Below are positions 9,811 to 19,369 of a DNA stretch of 37,611 nucleotides, one piece after another. The DNA is from an uncultured Alphaproteobacteria bacterium (GTDB taxonomy: Bacteria > Pseudomonadota > Alphaproteobacteria > HIMB59 > GCA-002718135). The notes beneath the pieces were generated by a model. It did not search any database and was not told where the DNA came from. It was given only the letters and a program-made list of their open reading frames with translations. Position 1 is the first letter of the stretch, and each line of letters opens with the position of its first letter. The stretch spans positions 1-37,611 of the forward strand of contig CACONS010000010.1 of assembly GCA_902628645.1 (NCBI GenBank), given 5' to 3'. The translations under genes were made by a program, and so were the position numbers.

Positions 9811-10122
9811 ATGAACAAATCGTTAGTATTAAAAAATAAATTTTATTTTTATTTATCTTTTCTTTTTACATTTTTTCTATTTGTTTATCTTCTCTATTTT
9901 CTAGTAAATGGCGAGAGAGGACTATTAAAATATTTAAGTCTAAAAAATCACAATTATCAATATAATGAACAGTATAAGTCCTTAAAAAGGGAAAATGAAA
10001 TTTATCTAGATAGAATAAAAAGATTACAACCAAATACTATAGATTTGGATTACTTAGATGAGACATTTAGGAAAGTTACAGGATTTACCTCGGAAAACGA
10101 AACAGTTATAATTATAGAGTAA
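9811..10122 (+). CDS. ftsB: Cell-division protein FtsB / septum formation initiator
   Basis: 103 residues: one N-terminal membrane helix (about 13-32), the conserved NGERGLLKYL segment, then a coiled coil (about 45-73) and a LDYLDETFRKVTGF tail. This architecture is the FtsB/DivIC family, which forms the FtsQLB complex at the division septum. Its position between eno and pdhA is the usual alphaproteobacterial site. TTGACA (9772-9777) follows the eno stop, but no well-spaced -10 accompanies it, so expression probably continues from upstream. Confidence 0.88.
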   Translation: MNKSLVLKNKFYFYLSFLFTFFLFVYLLYFLVNGERGLLKYLSLKNHNYQYNEQYKSLKRENEIYLDRIKRLQPNTIDLDYLDETFRKVTGFTSENETVIIIE

Positions 10123-10131
10123 TTGATTTAT

Positions 10132-10158
10132 TTGACAAAAAATCACCCTAATTATAAT
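10132..10158 (+). promoter_or_regulatory. Candidate promoter for pdhABC-lipA-coq10
   Basis: In the 49-nt gap between ftsB and pdhA there is a perfect TTGACA (10132-10137) and a perfect TATAAT (10153-10158), separated by 15 nt. Both hexamers match the sigma-70 consensus exactly, but the spacer is shorter than the preferred 17. Transcription would start near 10165, leaving a very short leader before the pdhA ATG at 10172. No Shine-Dalgarno is visible there. Confidence 0.45.
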
Positions 10159-10171
10159 TAAAGAATATCAT

Positions 10172-11134
10172 ATGAAGAAACTTCAAAAAGCAGATTATAT
10201 CAAGATGTACTCTTTTATGCTCAAAATTAGAAGATTTGAGGAAAGGGCGGCTCAACTTTACGGTATGGGTAAAATAGGTGGTTTTTGTCATTTATATATT
10301 GGCCAAGAAGCTGTTGTTGTTGGTATCTTGATGACAATTGATAAGAATGACTCTGTTGTAACAACTTACAGAGATCATGGCCATATGATTGCTAGAGGAT
10401 TAGATCCAAAACGTATTATGGCGGAGTTGACTGGCAGAGAAGATGGTTATTCTGCTGGTAAAGGCGGTTCAATGCATATGTTTTCTAAAGAAAATAATTT
10501 TTATGGCGGCCATGGTATTGTTGGGGCTCAAGTACCAATTGGAACAGGTATTGCATTCACACATAAATATAATGGAGAAAAAAATATATGTAGAACATAT
10601 ATTGGCGATGGAGCGATGAACAATGGACAAGTTTTTGAGGCTTTTAATTTAGCTGCTTTATGGAAGCTTCCTGTTTTATACATTATTGAAAATAATAAAT
10701 ATGGAATGGGTACATCTGTAGATAGAGCGGCAGCCGGATTAGATTTATATAAAAGAGGGGAGGCATTCGGTATTCCTGGTGAGAAAGTAGATGGAATGAA
10801 TGTGTTCTCAGTTATAGAAGCAGCAGATAAAGCAGGTAAATATGTTAGGGAGGGTAATGGGCCTTATATCATTGAAGTACAAACATATCGATATAGAGGA
10901 CATTCAATGTCAGATCCTGCAAAATATCGAACAAAAGAAGAATTAGATAACTATAAGCAAACTGATCCTATTGAAATAGTTAAAGCTGAAATATTAAAGA
11001 AAAAAATTGCAACTAATGATGAAATTGAAAAAATTAATAAAGATACTTTAGAAGAAATAAAAAATGCAGCTGAATTTGCAACTAATAGTCCTTTTCCAAA
11101 GGACAGTGAGCTTTATACGGATGTTTATTTATAA
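10172..11134 (+). CDS. pdhA: Pyruvate dehydrogenase E1 component, alpha subunit
   Basis: 320 residues. With PdhB it forms the heterotetrameric, thiamine-diphosphate-dependent E1 that decarboxylates pyruvate and reductively acetylates lipoyl groups. The ThDP/Mg motif begins at GDGAMNNGQVFEA and ends at ENNKYGMGT; YIGQEAV, YRDHGHMIARG and YRYRGHSMSDP are also family-typical. The E1-beta and E2 genes follow directly (3 nt, then 0 nt), forming a tight operon. Confidence 0.96.
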   Translation: MKKLQKADYIKMYSFMLKIRRFEERAAQLYGMGKIGGFCHLYIGQEAVVVGILMTIDKNDSVVTTYRDHGHMIARGLDPKRIMAELTGREDGYSAGKGGSMHMFSKENNFYGGHGIVGAQVPIGTGIAFTHKYNGEKNICRTYIGDGAMNNGQVFEAFNLAALWKLPVLYIIENNKYGMGTSVDRAAAGLDLYKRGEAFGIPGEKVDGMNVFSVIEAADKAGKYVREGNGPYIIEVQTYRYRGHSMSDPAKYRTKEELDNYKQTDPIEIVKAEILKKKIATNDEIEKINKDTLEEIKNAAEFATNSPFPKDSELYTDVYL

Positions 11135-11137
11135 ATT

Positions 11138-12517
11138 ATGAGCACAGAAATTTTAATGCCTGCATTATCTCCGACCATGACAGAAGGTAATCTGTCTAAG
11201 TGGTTAATCAAAAAAGGAGATACTGTTAAAGCTGGTGATTTGATTGCAGAAATTGAAACCGACAAAGCAACAATGGAAGTAGAAGCAGTGGATGAAGGTA
11301 TTGTTCTTGATCTTCTTTTTAAAGAAGGAGAAGCCAATATACCAGTTAATAAAGCTATAGCTATTATTGGTGATCCAAATGAAAAAGTTGAAGTAAAAAA
11401 AGAAATTCCCGTAGAAAAAATAATTGAAGAGAAGAAAATTGAAAAAAAAATTGAAACAAAAATTGAGTCTAAGAAAAATGATATAATCCATACACCATCA
11501 CCAAATATAGAAGAAGATGCAAACTTAAATTCAGAAGAAATTACTATGCGTCAAGCGCTAAGAGATACAATGGCTGAAGAAATGAGAAAAGATAAAAAAG
11601 TTTTCATACTTGGAGAGGAAGTTGCGGAGTATCAAGGTGCGTATAAGGTAACTCAAGATCTTCTTCAGGAATTTGGCAAAGAAAGAGTATTAGATACTCC
11701 TATTTCCGAACATGGTTTCACTGGATTAGCTGTTGGTGCAGCATTTAAGGGGTTGAGACCGATTTTAGAATTTATGACTTTTAATTTTTCTATGCAAGCA
11801 ATTGATCAAATTATAAATTCAGCAGCAAAAACACTTTACATGTCTGGAGGACAAATTAACTGTCCTATCGTTTTCAGAGGACCAAATGGCGCTGCAGCAC
11901 AAGTAGCTGCACAACATAGCCAGGATTTTTCTTCCTGGTATTCTCAAGTGCCAGGTTTAAAAGTTATTGCGCCATCTACTCCTTATAACGCAAAAGGTTT
12001 GTTAAGATCTGCAATATCAGATCCAAATCCAGTAATTTTTCTAGAAAATGAAATTCTTTATGGATTAAAAGGTCCTGTTAATAATGATGTTAACTTCTCA
12101 ATACCAATTGGAAAAGCAAATATTGAAAAAGAAGGAAAAGATTTAACTATAGTAACTTATTCTATTATGTTGCAGAAATCAAAAGAAGCAGCATTAAGAC
12201 TAAAAGAGGAATATAACTTAGATGCAGAAATTATTGATCTACAAACTTTACGACCTTTAGATACGGAAACAATTTTAAATTCAGTTAAAAAAACTAATAG
12301 ACTAATCACTGTCGAAGAGTCATGGCCATTTGGCAGTGTTGGTTCTGAAATTGCAAATATTGTTCAAAGGGATGCATTTGATTATTTAGACTCACCAGTA
12401 ATAAAAGTTAATAGTGCTGATGTTCCTATGCCTTATTCATTGAGTCTAGAAAAATTATATCTTCCTCAAGTTGATGATATTATAAATGCTGCAAAAAAAG
12501 TAAGTTATATAAAATAA
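11138..12517 (+). CDS. pdhB: Pyruvate dehydrogenase E1 component, beta subunit with N-terminal lipoyl domain
   Basis: 459 residues, about 130 longer than a plain E1-beta. Residues 1-78 are a complete lipoyl domain with the attachment lysine K43 in [12 protein letters not shown] charged, low-complexity linker rich in K, E and I (about 82-130) precedes the catalytic beta domain, which starts near [17 protein letters not shown]. Lipoyl-bearing E1-beta is known in several alphaproteobacteria. The lipoyl domain closely resembles that of PdhC (same K43 numbering and a 19-nt identical DNA stretch), implying duplication or ongoing gene conversion. Confidence 0.95.
   Translation: MSTEILMPALSPTMTEGNLSKWLIKKGDTVKAGDLIAEIETDKATMEVEAVDEGIVLDLLFKEGEANIPVNKAIAIIGDPNEKVEVKKEIPVEKIIEEKKIEKKIETKIESKKNDIIHTPSPNIEEDANLNSEEITMRQALRDTMAEEMRKDKKVFILGEEVAEYQGAYKVTQDLLQEFGKERVLDTPISEHGFTGLAVGAAFKGLRPILEFMTFNFSMQAIDQIINSAAKTLYMSGGQINCPIVFRGPNGAAAQVAAQHSQDFSSWYSQVPGLKVIAPSTPYNAKGLLRSAISDPNPVIFLENEILYGLKGPVNNDVNFSIPIGKANIEKEGKDLTIVTYSIMLQKSKEAALRLKEEYNLDAEIIDLQTLRPLDTETILNSVKKTNRLITVEESWPFGSVGSEIANIVQRDAFDYLDSPVIKVNSADVPMPYSLSLEKLYLPQVDDIINAAKKVSYIK
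11151..11169 (+). repeat. 19-nt direct repeat copy 1 (start of pdhB lipoyl domain)
   Basis: The stretch TTTTAATGCCTGCATTATC, encoding LMPALS of the PdhB lipoyl domain, recurs exactly at 12531-12549 in pdhC, 1380 bp away. More similarity continues through the lysine-bearing region. It reflects the shared lipoyl domain, not a mobile repeat. Confidence 0.9.
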
Positions 12518-13747
12518 ATGGCAATTAAAGTTTTAATGCCTGCATTATCACCTACTATGTCAGAAGGTGTAATAAATAAGTGGTTAGTTAATATTGGCGA
12601 TACTGTTTCAGCTGGAGATATATTAGCTGAAATTGAAACAGATAAAGCAACAATGGAAGTTGAGGCAGTTGATGAGGGAGAAATTACACATTTAATTGAT
12701 ACAACACCAGATAAACAAATTGCTGTTAATTCTGTCATTGCTCTAATCAATGGTAGCAAAGATGAAAGATTAGAAGATTATAATGATAAAGATCAAACAG
12801 TAAGTAATGAAGAAAAAAATGAAGTTTCAGAAACAACTAAAGTAAATACTGAAGTAGATAAAAGTCAAATAATAGAAAGAAGTAAAGATTCAAACACTAA
12901 ACAAAATACAAATTTTGCATCACCGTTTGTTAAAAAATTTTCGAAAGATAACAATATTGATTTAACTCTTATTAAAGGGTCTGGACCTGATGGTAGGATA
13001 ATAAAAAAAGATATACAAAATTTTGAACTACAAATTAATGATGAAAATATTTCTGTAATTGAGCCCTCTAGTATTAGAAAAATAATTGCTGAGAGAACAA
13101 CACAAACTAAAAATGAAGTTCCACATTTTTATCTTACTATTGAAACAAGAATGGATAAGTTAATAAATTTAAGAAAAAAAATTAATTTTAATAGTGATGT
13201 CAAAATCTCTTTTAATGATCTTATTGTTAAAGCATGCGCAATGGCAGTCGCCAAAAACCCAGAAACGAATATTTCTTGGGTGAATGGTAAAATTCATCAA
13301 TATAAAAATATCGATATTGCAATTGCAGTAGCGTTAAAAGAAGGATTGATTACACCTATAGTCAAGGATGCAGATAAAAAAGGATTAGCTGAAATTTCAT
13401 CAGAAATTAAATCTCTTGTAAAAAAAGCTAATCAAAATAAATTATTGCCAGAAGAATATAGCGGAGGATCTACTACAATTTCAAACTTAGGCATGTTTGG
13501 TATTGCAGAATTTCAAGCAATTATTAACCCACCACAATCAAATATTATTGCTGTAGGATCTATAATCGAAAAACCAGTTGTTAATGCTGGAAGTATTGAA
13601 GTAGGACATACTATGAAATCTACCATTTCAGCTGATCATAGATCATTAGATGGTGCCATTGCGGCAAAATTACTCAAAGATTTTAGCGATATTTTAGAGG
13701 ATCCTTTTCAAATATGGTTGAATAGCTTGGATATGGAAGTTATTTAA
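12518..13747 (+). CDS. pdhC: Pyruvate dehydrogenase E2, dihydrolipoamide acetyltransferase
   Basis: 409 residues. It forms the PDH core and moves the acetyl group from lipoyl to CoA. Domains in order: one lipoyl domain (1-78, K43); a flexible hydrophilic linker rich in D, N, K and E; the peripheral subunit-binding domain (about 128-165, including [16 protein letters not shown] and [11 protein letters not shown]); and the acyltransferase domain ending with the catalytic ADHRSLDGA. The start codon follows the pdhB stop with no gap. The binding domain implies that an E3 partner exists, yet no lpd gene follows; lipA begins 6 nt downstream. Confidence 0.96.
   Translation: MAIKVLMPALSPTMSEGVINKWLVNIGDTVSAGDILAEIETDKATMEVEAVDEGEITHLIDTTPDKQIAVNSVIALINGSKDERLEDYNDKDQTVSNEEKNEVSETTKVNTEVDKSQIIERSKDSNTKQNTNFASPFVKKFSKDNNIDLTLIKGSGPDGRIIKKDIQNFELQINDENISVIEPSSIRKIIAERTTQTKNEVPHFYLTIETRMDKLINLRKKINFNSDVKISFNDLIVKACAMAVAKNPETNISWVNGKIHQYKNIDIAIAVALKEGLITPIVKDADKKGLAEISSEIKSLVKKANQNKLLPEEYSGGSTTISNLGMFGIAEFQAIINPPQSNIIAVGSIIEKPVVNAGSIEVGHTMKSTISADHRSLDGAIAAKLLKDFSDILEDPFQIWLNSLDMEVI
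12531..12549 (+). repeat. 19-nt direct repeat copy 2 (start of pdhC lipoyl domain)
   Basis: This is identical to 11151-11169 in pdhB. Both encode the same part of the lipoyl domain. Recombination between the copies would delete the pdhB catalytic region. Confidence 0.9.
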
Positions 13748-13752
13748 GAGTC

Positions 13753-14688
13753 ATGGCAGATTCAAGACATCCAGAAAAAGTTAAAAATAAAGTAAATCCT
13801 ATTCCAAAAAAACCTGATTGGATAAGAGTAAAAGCTCCAACTTCTAAATTTTTTAAAGAAACAAATAAGCTTTTAAAAGATAAAAAAATTGTAACTGTAT
13901 GTGAAGAAGCGGCTTGTCCTAACATAGCTGAGTGTTGGCAAAAAAAACATGCAACATTTATGATACTCGGAGATATTTGTACTAGAGCTTGTGCTTTTTG
14001 TAATATTAAAACTGGTAAACCTCAATTTATTGATCATGGCGAAGCTATTAGAATTGCTGAGTCAGTTAAGCAATTGAATTTAGAACATGTTGTAATAACT
14101 AGCGTTGACAGAGACGATCTAATAGACGGAGGAGCATTGCACTTCATAAATGTCATAGACTCAATTAAATCTCTAAATCCAAATTGCACAATTGAAATTT
14201 TAACGCCAGATTTTAAAAACAAGCCTGAAGCAATAGATATACTATCAAAAAATTTACCTGACGTTTTTAATCATAATTTAGAGACGGTTCCGAGATTATA
14301 TCCATCAATACGACCAGGATCACGTTACTTTATTAGTTTAAATTTACTAAGCCAAATAAAGGAAAAAAATCCAAATATATTTACTAAATCTGGAATAATG
14401 GTGGGTCTTGGTGAAACAAAAGAAGAAGTTTATCAAGTAATGGATGATTTACGTGCAGCAGATGTAGATTTTATTACAATTGGTCAATATTTACCTCCAA
14501 CTCCAAAGCATGCTAAGCTAGAAAAATTTATTACTCCAAGGGAATTCGATGATTATAAAAAAATGGCCTATGCAAAAGGGTTTTTAATGGCTGCATGTTC
14601 GCCATTGACACGATCAAGTTATCACGCATCAGATGATTTTAAAATAATGCAAGAAAATAGAAAAAACAAAATTTATTCGATTCAATGA
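13753..14688 (+). CDS. lipA: Lipoyl synthase
   Basis: 311 residues. This radical SAM enzyme inserts two sulfurs into octanoyl-lysine to form lipoate on PDH and related enzymes. Both iron-sulfur sets are visible: C50, C55 and C61 for the auxiliary cluster ([12 protein letters not shown]) and C76, C80 and C83 for the SAM cluster (CTRACAFC). The conserved C-terminal TRSSYHA serine motif is present. Linkage to pdhABC fits its role. Its stop overlaps the next start as ATGA. Confidence 0.98.
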   Translation: MADSRHPEKVKNKVNPIPKKPDWIRVKAPTSKFFKETNKLLKDKKIVTVCEEAACPNIAECWQKKHATFMILGDICTRACAFCNIKTGKPQFIDHGEAIRIAESVKQLNLEHVVITSVDRDDLIDGGALHFINVIDSIKSLNPNCTIEILTPDFKNKPEAIDILSKNLPDVFNHNLETVPRLYPSIRPGSRYFISLNLLSQIKEKNPNIFTKSGIMVGLGETKEEVYQVMDDLRAADVDFITIGQYLPPTPKHAKLEKFITPREFDDYKKMAYAKGFLMAACSPLTRSSYHASDDFKIMQENRKNKIYSIQ

Positions 14689-15122
14689 AATCATCAATTA
14701 GGGAGGAAATAGTCGATCACGACGCTAAAGGGCTTTTCGATATTGTATTAGATATTGAAAGTTACCCATATTTTATACCATGGTGTTCAGCTATGAGAAT
14801 ACATTCAAGAAATAAAAACGAAATATATGCTGATATGGTGGTTTGGTATAAATATTTTATGCCTCAAACATTTGGCTCGCATGTAACTTTTGATAAAAAA
14901 AATTTATCAATAAGTACAACTTATATCGAAGGACCATTAAAAGATTTAAAAACTAGTTGGGTATTTGAGTCACTAAAAAAAAATCAAACACTAATACATT
15001 TTAATGTTAAATTTGAATTTAAACGTTTTTTCCATCAAAAAATTGCCGAAGCATTTTTCCCGTTAATTGAAAATAAAATGATAGAATCATTTAAAGTTCG
15101 AGCAGACGAAATTTTAGATTAA
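14685..15122 (+). CDS. Coq10/RatA-type START-fold protein (ubiquinone-binding chaperone family)
   Basis: 145 residues, one SRPBCC (START-like) domain. Family-typical segments are the N-terminal [25 protein letters not shown] and the mid-protein [11 protein letters not shown]. Relatives include mitochondrial Coq10, which binds ubiquinone and aids its use in respiration, and E. coli RatA, described as affecting ribosome association. In alphaproteobacteria this gene commonly follows lipA, which favours the Coq10-like role, but function is not proven by sequence. It overlaps lipA by 4 nt and cinA (convergent) by 9 nt. Confidence 0.82.
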   Translation: MKSSIREEIVDHDAKGLFDIVLDIESYPYFIPWCSAMRIHSRNKNEIYADMVVWYKYFMPQTFGSHVTFDKKNLSISTTYIEGPLKDLKTSWVFESLKKNQTLIHFNVKFEFKRFFHQKIAEAFFPLIENKMIESFKVRADEILD

Positions 15123-15151
15123 TTTATCAATTTTATTAAATATAAAATTTC
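15108..15151. terminator. AT-rich imperfect hairpin across the coq10/cinA convergent ends
   Basis: GAAATTTTA (15108-15116) is an exact inverted copy of 15143-15151. With one mismatch and one bulge the arms extend to about 16 bp around an 11-nt loop (15124-15134). It spans the tail-to-tail overlap of the two genes. It could serve as a weak bidirectional terminator, but the stem is almost purely A/T. Confidence 0.25.
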
Positions 15152-15578
15152 TTGTTTTTCTTTGTACCTCTAGCCTCTTTCCTTTGTAATTTTTTTTAAA
15201 AATATAATTATTTTTTTTAATTTTGATCCCAACATAAACTGATCCAACTGGTTTTAATTTTGTTCCCCCATTAGGGCCTGCAATACCTGTTGTTGAAATA
15301 CATATTTCAGTTTTTTCATTTTTATATAGTCCATTGATCATATCCTCAGCAACTTCTTTACTTACAGCTCCATATTTCGAAAGATTAGTTTTTGAAACTG
15401 ACAAATATTTATGTTTGGCTTTATTAGAATAACAAATAATTCCATAAGAAAAAATTTTAGAAACTCCACTATATTTTGTTATAGTATTAGCTATCATACC
15501 TCCAGTACATGACTCAGCAACGGATATTGAGATATTTTTTTTAATTAACTTGTCTATAATTTTTTTAATAGTAGGCAT
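15114..15578 (-). CDS. pncC: CinA C-terminal-domain protein, nicotinamide-nucleotide amidase
   Basis: 154 residues, corresponding only to the C-terminal CinA domain. This family deamidates NMN to nicotinate mononucleotide, recycling pyridine nucleotides. Characteristic segments are SVAESCTGGMIANTI, with the active-site serine, then FSYGIICYSNKAK, YGAVSKEVAEDM and TGIAGPNGGTKLKPVGSVYVG. A stand-alone domain is common in alphaproteobacteria, so the shortness is not truncation. It overlaps pgpA by 14 nt upstream and the coq10-like gene by 9 nt at the 3' end. Confidence 0.9.
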   Translation of the reverse strand: MPTIKKIIDKLIKKNISISVAESCTGGMIANTITKYSGVSKIFSYGIICYSNKAKHKYLSVSKTNLSKYGAVSKEVAEDMINGLYKNEKTEICISTTGIAGPNGGTKLKPVGSVYVGIKIKKNNYIFKKNYKGKRLEVQRKTRNFIFNKIDKLI

Positions 15579-16041
15579 TTATAATATAAAGAATAATTAT
15601 TGTATATGTTCCAGCTATTAAATCATCTAGAATTACTCCAAAGGCTGATTTAATTTTCTTATCCACTATGTTTGCTGGAAAAATTTTTAATATGTCAAAA
15701 ACACGAAACAAAATAAAAATTAACATCATTGTAATATAAGGATTGAAAATTTTAATTTGATCATAAAACAGTAAAATTAAAAATATCCCTAGGAATTCAT
15801 CAATAACTATAATTTTTGAGTCATGCGACTGTGTATGATTAGAAAATTTATCTATAAAAAATAATGACAGTAAAAAAATTATAATAAAAATAGCAACAAA
15901 TATTTCTAAAGAAATAATTTTGTATTCAACAATGGGAAATAAAATGACTATAGATAAAAAAGATGCAAAGGTCCCTGGTGGTATTAATTTGATATATCCA
16001 GCAAATGATAAAGATACAAAAAAATTAGCTAATTTTATCAT
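15565..16041 (-). CDS. pgpA: Phosphatidylglycerophosphatase A
   Basis: 158 residues with about four hydrophobic membrane segments. PgpA dephosphorylates phosphatidylglycerophosphate to phosphatidylglycerol in the inner membrane. Conserved pieces are LIPPGTFAS near the N-terminus, HDSKIIVIDEFLG, FRVFDILKIFPA and FGVILDDLIAGTYT. It sits between ispDF (17-nt overlap) and pncC (14-nt overlap) in a tightly packed three-gene unit. Confidence 0.9.
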   Translation of the reverse strand: MIKLANFFVSLSFAGYIKLIPPGTFASFLSIVILFPIVEYKIISLEIFVAIFIIIFLLSLFFIDKFSNHTQSHDSKIIVIDEFLGIFLILLFYDQIKIFNPYITMMLIFILFRVFDILKIFPANIVDKKIKSAFGVILDDLIAGTYTIIILYIINAYY

Positions 16042-17161
16042 CTGTTATATGAACTATTGACTCGGCTGCAATACCTTCCCCATTACCAATAAAACCGATT
16101 TTCTCATTTGTAGTTGCTTTAATAGATATTGAGCTATTTTTTATTCGAAGCAATGTTGAAATATTTTTAATCATTTTTGAAACATACATATTAACTTTAG
16201 GTTTTTCAGCTATTACATTTATGTCTAGATTTACAATCGAATAACCTTTTTCTCTAAGTATATTTCTACAATAAATAATAAATTTAGATGAATCTGCATT
16301 TTTCCATTTTTTATCTGTATTGGGAAAGTGATATCCTATATCTCTCATGGAAAGTGCACCAAAAATACTATCACAGATTGCGTGAAGTACAACATCTGCA
16401 TCAGAATGACCAATTAATTTAGAGAAAGGAATTTTGATGCCTCCTAATTTTAATCCATTTTTACTCTTTTTATCAATTTGATGAATATCGTAACCAATAC
16501 CATATTTTGTTTTTGGTCTTTTAAATAATTTAAATAAATTAATATCTTCTGGATAAGTAATTTTAATATTATTTTTTTCACCTTTGATCAAATTTAATTT
16601 TATTTTTGATTTTTGTAATAATCCAGCATCATCATTAAATTTAAAATTCTTATATTTAATATGTTCTTTCAATATTAAATTATAATTAAAACCTTGGGGC
16701 GTTTGTATATTAATTACTTTTGTTTCGTATTTACCCTTCTTTATTAATTGCCTGTCATTGTATTCCACATATGGAATTGCATTATTATTTTTATCTAATT
16801 TAGAAATAATTTTTTTAATTAACTTATTGCTACACAAAGGACGTGCTGCATCATGAATTAATACATTCTTAATTTTAAATTTTTTTAAATTTTTTAGAGC
16901 ATTAAAAGAAGAAATTTGTCTTGTTAGTCCGGGTTTTGAATATGTGATTTTTATTTTTTTAGAAAATTCTTTGTCACTGAAGTATATCTTTTGATATTTT
17001 TTATCTATTGAAATATTGACAATATCAAAGCTAGCTATGTCTAAATTTGAAATAAAATAATCTAAAAAATTTGTACTTCCAATCTTTAAGAATTGTTTGG
17101 GAATTTTTTGACCAAATCTCGTTCCTTTTCCACCAGCTAGAATTACAAGTGCATTTTTCAT
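16025..17161 (-). CDS. ispDF: Bifunctional IspD/IspF (MEP isoprenoid pathway)
   Basis: 378 residues. The N-terminal IspD domain (about 1-215) makes CDP-methylerythritol from MEP; the nucleotide-binding loop is LAGGKGTRFGQKIPKQF (8-24), and the VLIHDAARPL motif follows. The C-terminal IspF domain (about 218-378) forms the cyclodiphosphate; metal ligands D225, H227 and H260 are visible in GYDIHQ and DADVVLH, and GFIGNGEGIAAES lies near the end. IspDF fusions are typical of alphaproteobacteria. The fused enzymes catalyse non-consecutive steps, with IspE acting between them. Confidence 0.96.
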   Translation of the reverse strand: MKNALVILAGGKGTRFGQKIPKQFLKIGSTNFLDYFISNLDIASFDIVNISIDKKYQKIYFSDKEFSKKIKITYSKPGLTRQISSFNALKNLKKFKIKNVLIHDAARPLCSNKLIKKIISKLDKNNNAIPYVEYNDRQLIKKGKYETKVINIQTPQGFNYNLILKEHIKYKNFKFNDDAGLLQKSKIKLNLIKGEKNNIKITYPEDINLFKLFKRPKTKYGIGYDIHQIDKKSKNGLKLGGIKIPFSKLIGHSDADVVLHAICDSIFGALSMRDIGYHFPNTDKKWKNADSSKFIIYCRNILREKGYSIVNLDINVIAEKPKVNMYVSKMIKNISTLLRIKNSSISIKATTNEKIGFIGNGEGIAAESIVHITDDKIS

Positions 17162-17224
17162 TATTTTAATTTATATACTATATTGTTTAACTATCATTAT
17201 TAAAAAAATTAATTAAATTGTACT
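17162..17224. promoter_or_regulatory. 63-bp divergent promoter region between ispDF and ntrY
   Basis: This is the only space between two divergent operons. On the plus strand TATACT lies at 17174-17179, about 45 nt before the ntrY GTG. On the minus strand TATAGT lies at 17182-17177, so the two -10-like boxes overlap. No convincing -35 hexamer accompanies either. Confidence 0.3.
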
Positions 17225-19369
17225 GTGTTTGATCTATCAAAATTACTTAAATCTATTCATCTATCAAGATTATCTTTTTATTTTTTACTTTTTTTAATTA
17301 TTTTAAGTTTTTCAATCACATTTTACTTAATGCTTCCCAATAACGATTTGGTAAAAGATCCACGAAGGCTTCAGTTTTTTTTATTAGCTGATGTCATTTT
17401 TGTTATTTTGTTAATTTCAATAATTATTAGGCAAATTGTTCTTATTTTAGTGAGAAGAAGAAAAAGTTATGATGAATCTCGATTATACATAAAATTTGTA
17501 AATTTATTTGCTGCAATGGCTTTAGGTCCAGCTATTGGTTTAGTGATTATAACATCCCTTTTTTTTAATTTAGAATTAAGAACTTGGTATGGAGACGCAG
17601 TAAGAGATGCAGTTGTCAATTCTAATATTGTAGCAAGAAATTATGAAAATGAAATACAAGCAGAGATAGTTTCTGATACGCAATTAATTATGAGAGAAAT
17701 ACTAAAAGTCTCACAAAATAATGAGGTGAATATACAATCAATTAGAACAGCTTTAAGTGAATTTATTAACTTAAGAACAATTTCAAGTATTTACATTTTT
17801 AATACTGAAGGAAATATTTACTTAAGTCTTAAAGATCCTGATAATAAAAATTTTTCTGTCCCGTCAAATGAAATATATAAGATTGTAAATCAAAATCGTG
17901 TTTATATTTTTCAATTAAATAAAAATTCCATTACCGCCTACAAAAAAATTAATTTTTTAAATGATGTTTACATGCAAGTTAATAGAAACTTGAATACTAA
18001 TATTTGGGATCATATTAGCGCTACAAAAGAAGCATTTGAAATTTATACCATGAAAGAAGAACAAAGTTCAGGAATTCAAATAACTTATTCAATGATATTT
18101 GTTCTTTTCTCCATTTGTTTTATATTAGTGGCAATTTTGATTGGTTTTAATTTAGCAAGCAATCTTAGTAAGCCAATTACAAACTTAATTAAATCTGCAA
18201 ATAAAATATCAGAAGGAAACTTTGATGCAAAAGTTAGTGAAACAGATCAATTTCAGGAGATAAAAGTTTTGTTATCATCTTATAATAAAATGATTTCTGA
18301 AATTGAGAATAAACAAAATGAGTTAATGTCAAAAAGTCAAGAAGATGAAGAAAAAAGAATATTTATTGAGGCGATCTTAAGTCTCTTAACAATAGGAGTT
18401 ATTTCTTTAGATAAGAATTTTGATATTTTATTATTCAACAAAACTTTAACAAAACTATTTAGAAATACTAAAACTTTTCAAATAAATAACAATTTTCTAT
18501 CCTATTTCCCTGAATGGAAAGAGATATTTGAGAATTTTGAAACCTCAAATAAAGTATTATTAAATTTCCAATACGACTTTACATTATTTGATGATCAAAG
18601 AAATTTTAATATTAGAATAATTAAAGAGATTAATGATAATAAAATTGAGGGGTATGTAGTTGCAATAGATGATGCTACATCTTTAATTTTAGCAGAAAAA
18701 CATGCGGCCTGGTCAGATATTGCAAGAAAGATAGCGCATGAAGTAAAAAATCCACTTACTCCAATCAAACTTTCTGCTGAAAGAATAGAAAAGAAATTTT
18801 TAGATGCAAAAACCAATAAGGAGGATATTTCTCTTTTAACTAAAACCATATCAAGACAAGTAGATGATATAGGAAAGCTAGTAGATGAGTTTTCATCTTT
18901 TGCTAGAATGCCTGAAGCAGAAATCAAACTTGATAATCTATCCAAATGTTTAGAAGAAGCATATCTTCTTTATTTCAACACAAGAAAGGATATTAAACTC
19001 AATTTAATCAAACCTGAAAATGATATTTTTTTTCATTTTGATGCATTACAAATCTCAAGATGTTTTAATAACTTAATTAAAAATGCCATTGAAGCTGTAG
19101 AAAAAATACCAAATCCTGCAGTTGAAGTATTGATGTCAACTGATATTAAAAATATAAAAATAGAAATCAAAGATAATGGTGTAGGAATTGATGAAAAAAT
19201 GTTGAGTAAAATATTTGAGCCTTATTTTACAACTAAAACAAAAGGAACTGGTCTTGGATTATCTATTGTAAAAAGAATTATTGAAGATCATGGAGGTAAA
19301 ATTAAAATTGAAAAAAATAAAAATATGGCTGGAACAACTTCATTAATTAACTTTGAATATAATGCATAA
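17225..19369 (+). CDS. ntrY: Nitrogen/redox sensor histidine kinase NtrY
   Basis: 714 residues, starting at GTG; an in-frame stop lies at 17210 and no ATG occurs before about residue 36. Layout: two N-terminal membrane helices and a third hydrophobic segment (about 15-37, 50-70, 90-110), an extracytoplasmic sensor region, another helix near 290-315, HAMP, a PAS-like domain, then HisKA with phospho-acceptor H505 in IAHEVKNPLTP. The ATPase domain follows (NLIKNAIEAV, DNGVGID, KGTGLGLSIVKRI). It is predicted to phosphorylate NtrX, encoded immediately downstream. Ligand or signal is unknown; relatives respond to nitrogen or redox state. Confidence 0.92.
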   Translation: MFDLSKLLKSIHLSRLSFYFLLFLIILSFSITFYLMLPNNDLVKDPRRLQFFLLADVIFVILLISIIIRQIVLILVRRRKSYDESRLYIKFVNLFAAMALGPAIGLVIITSLFFNLELRTWYGDAVRDAVVNSNIVARNYENEIQAEIVSDTQLIMREILKVSQNNEVNIQSIRTALSEFINLRTISSIYIFNTEGNIYLSLKDPDNKNFSVPSNEIYKIVNQNRVYIFQLNKNSITAYKKINFLNDVYMQVNRNLNTNIWDHISATKEAFEIYTMKEEQSSGIQITYSMIFVLFSICFILVAILIGFNLASNLSKPITNLIKSANKISEGNFDAKVSETDQFQEIKVLLSSYNKMISEIENKQNELMSKSQEDEEKRIFIEAILSLLTIGVISLDKNFDILLFNKTLTKLFRNTKTFQINNNFLSYFPEWKEIFENFETSNKVLLNFQYDFTLFDDQRNFNIRIIKEINDNKIEGYVVAIDDATSLILAEKHAAWSDIARKIAHEVKNPLTPIKLSAERIEKKFLDAKTNKEDISLLTKTISRQVDDIGKLVDEFSSFARMPEAEIKLDNLSKCLEEAYLLYFNTRKDIKLNLIKPENDIFFHFDALQISRCFNNLIKNAIEAVEKIPNPAVEVLMSTDIKNIKIEIKDNGVGIDEKMLSKIFEPYFTTKTKGTGLGLSIVKRIIEDHGGKIKIEKNKNMAGTTSLINFEYNA

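Noticed and set aside
11125-11337. Minus-strand frame over the pdhB lipoyl domain, echoed at 12505-12759 over pdhC
   Set aside because: The two shadows resemble each other only because the sense lipoyl domains do; neither is a gene.
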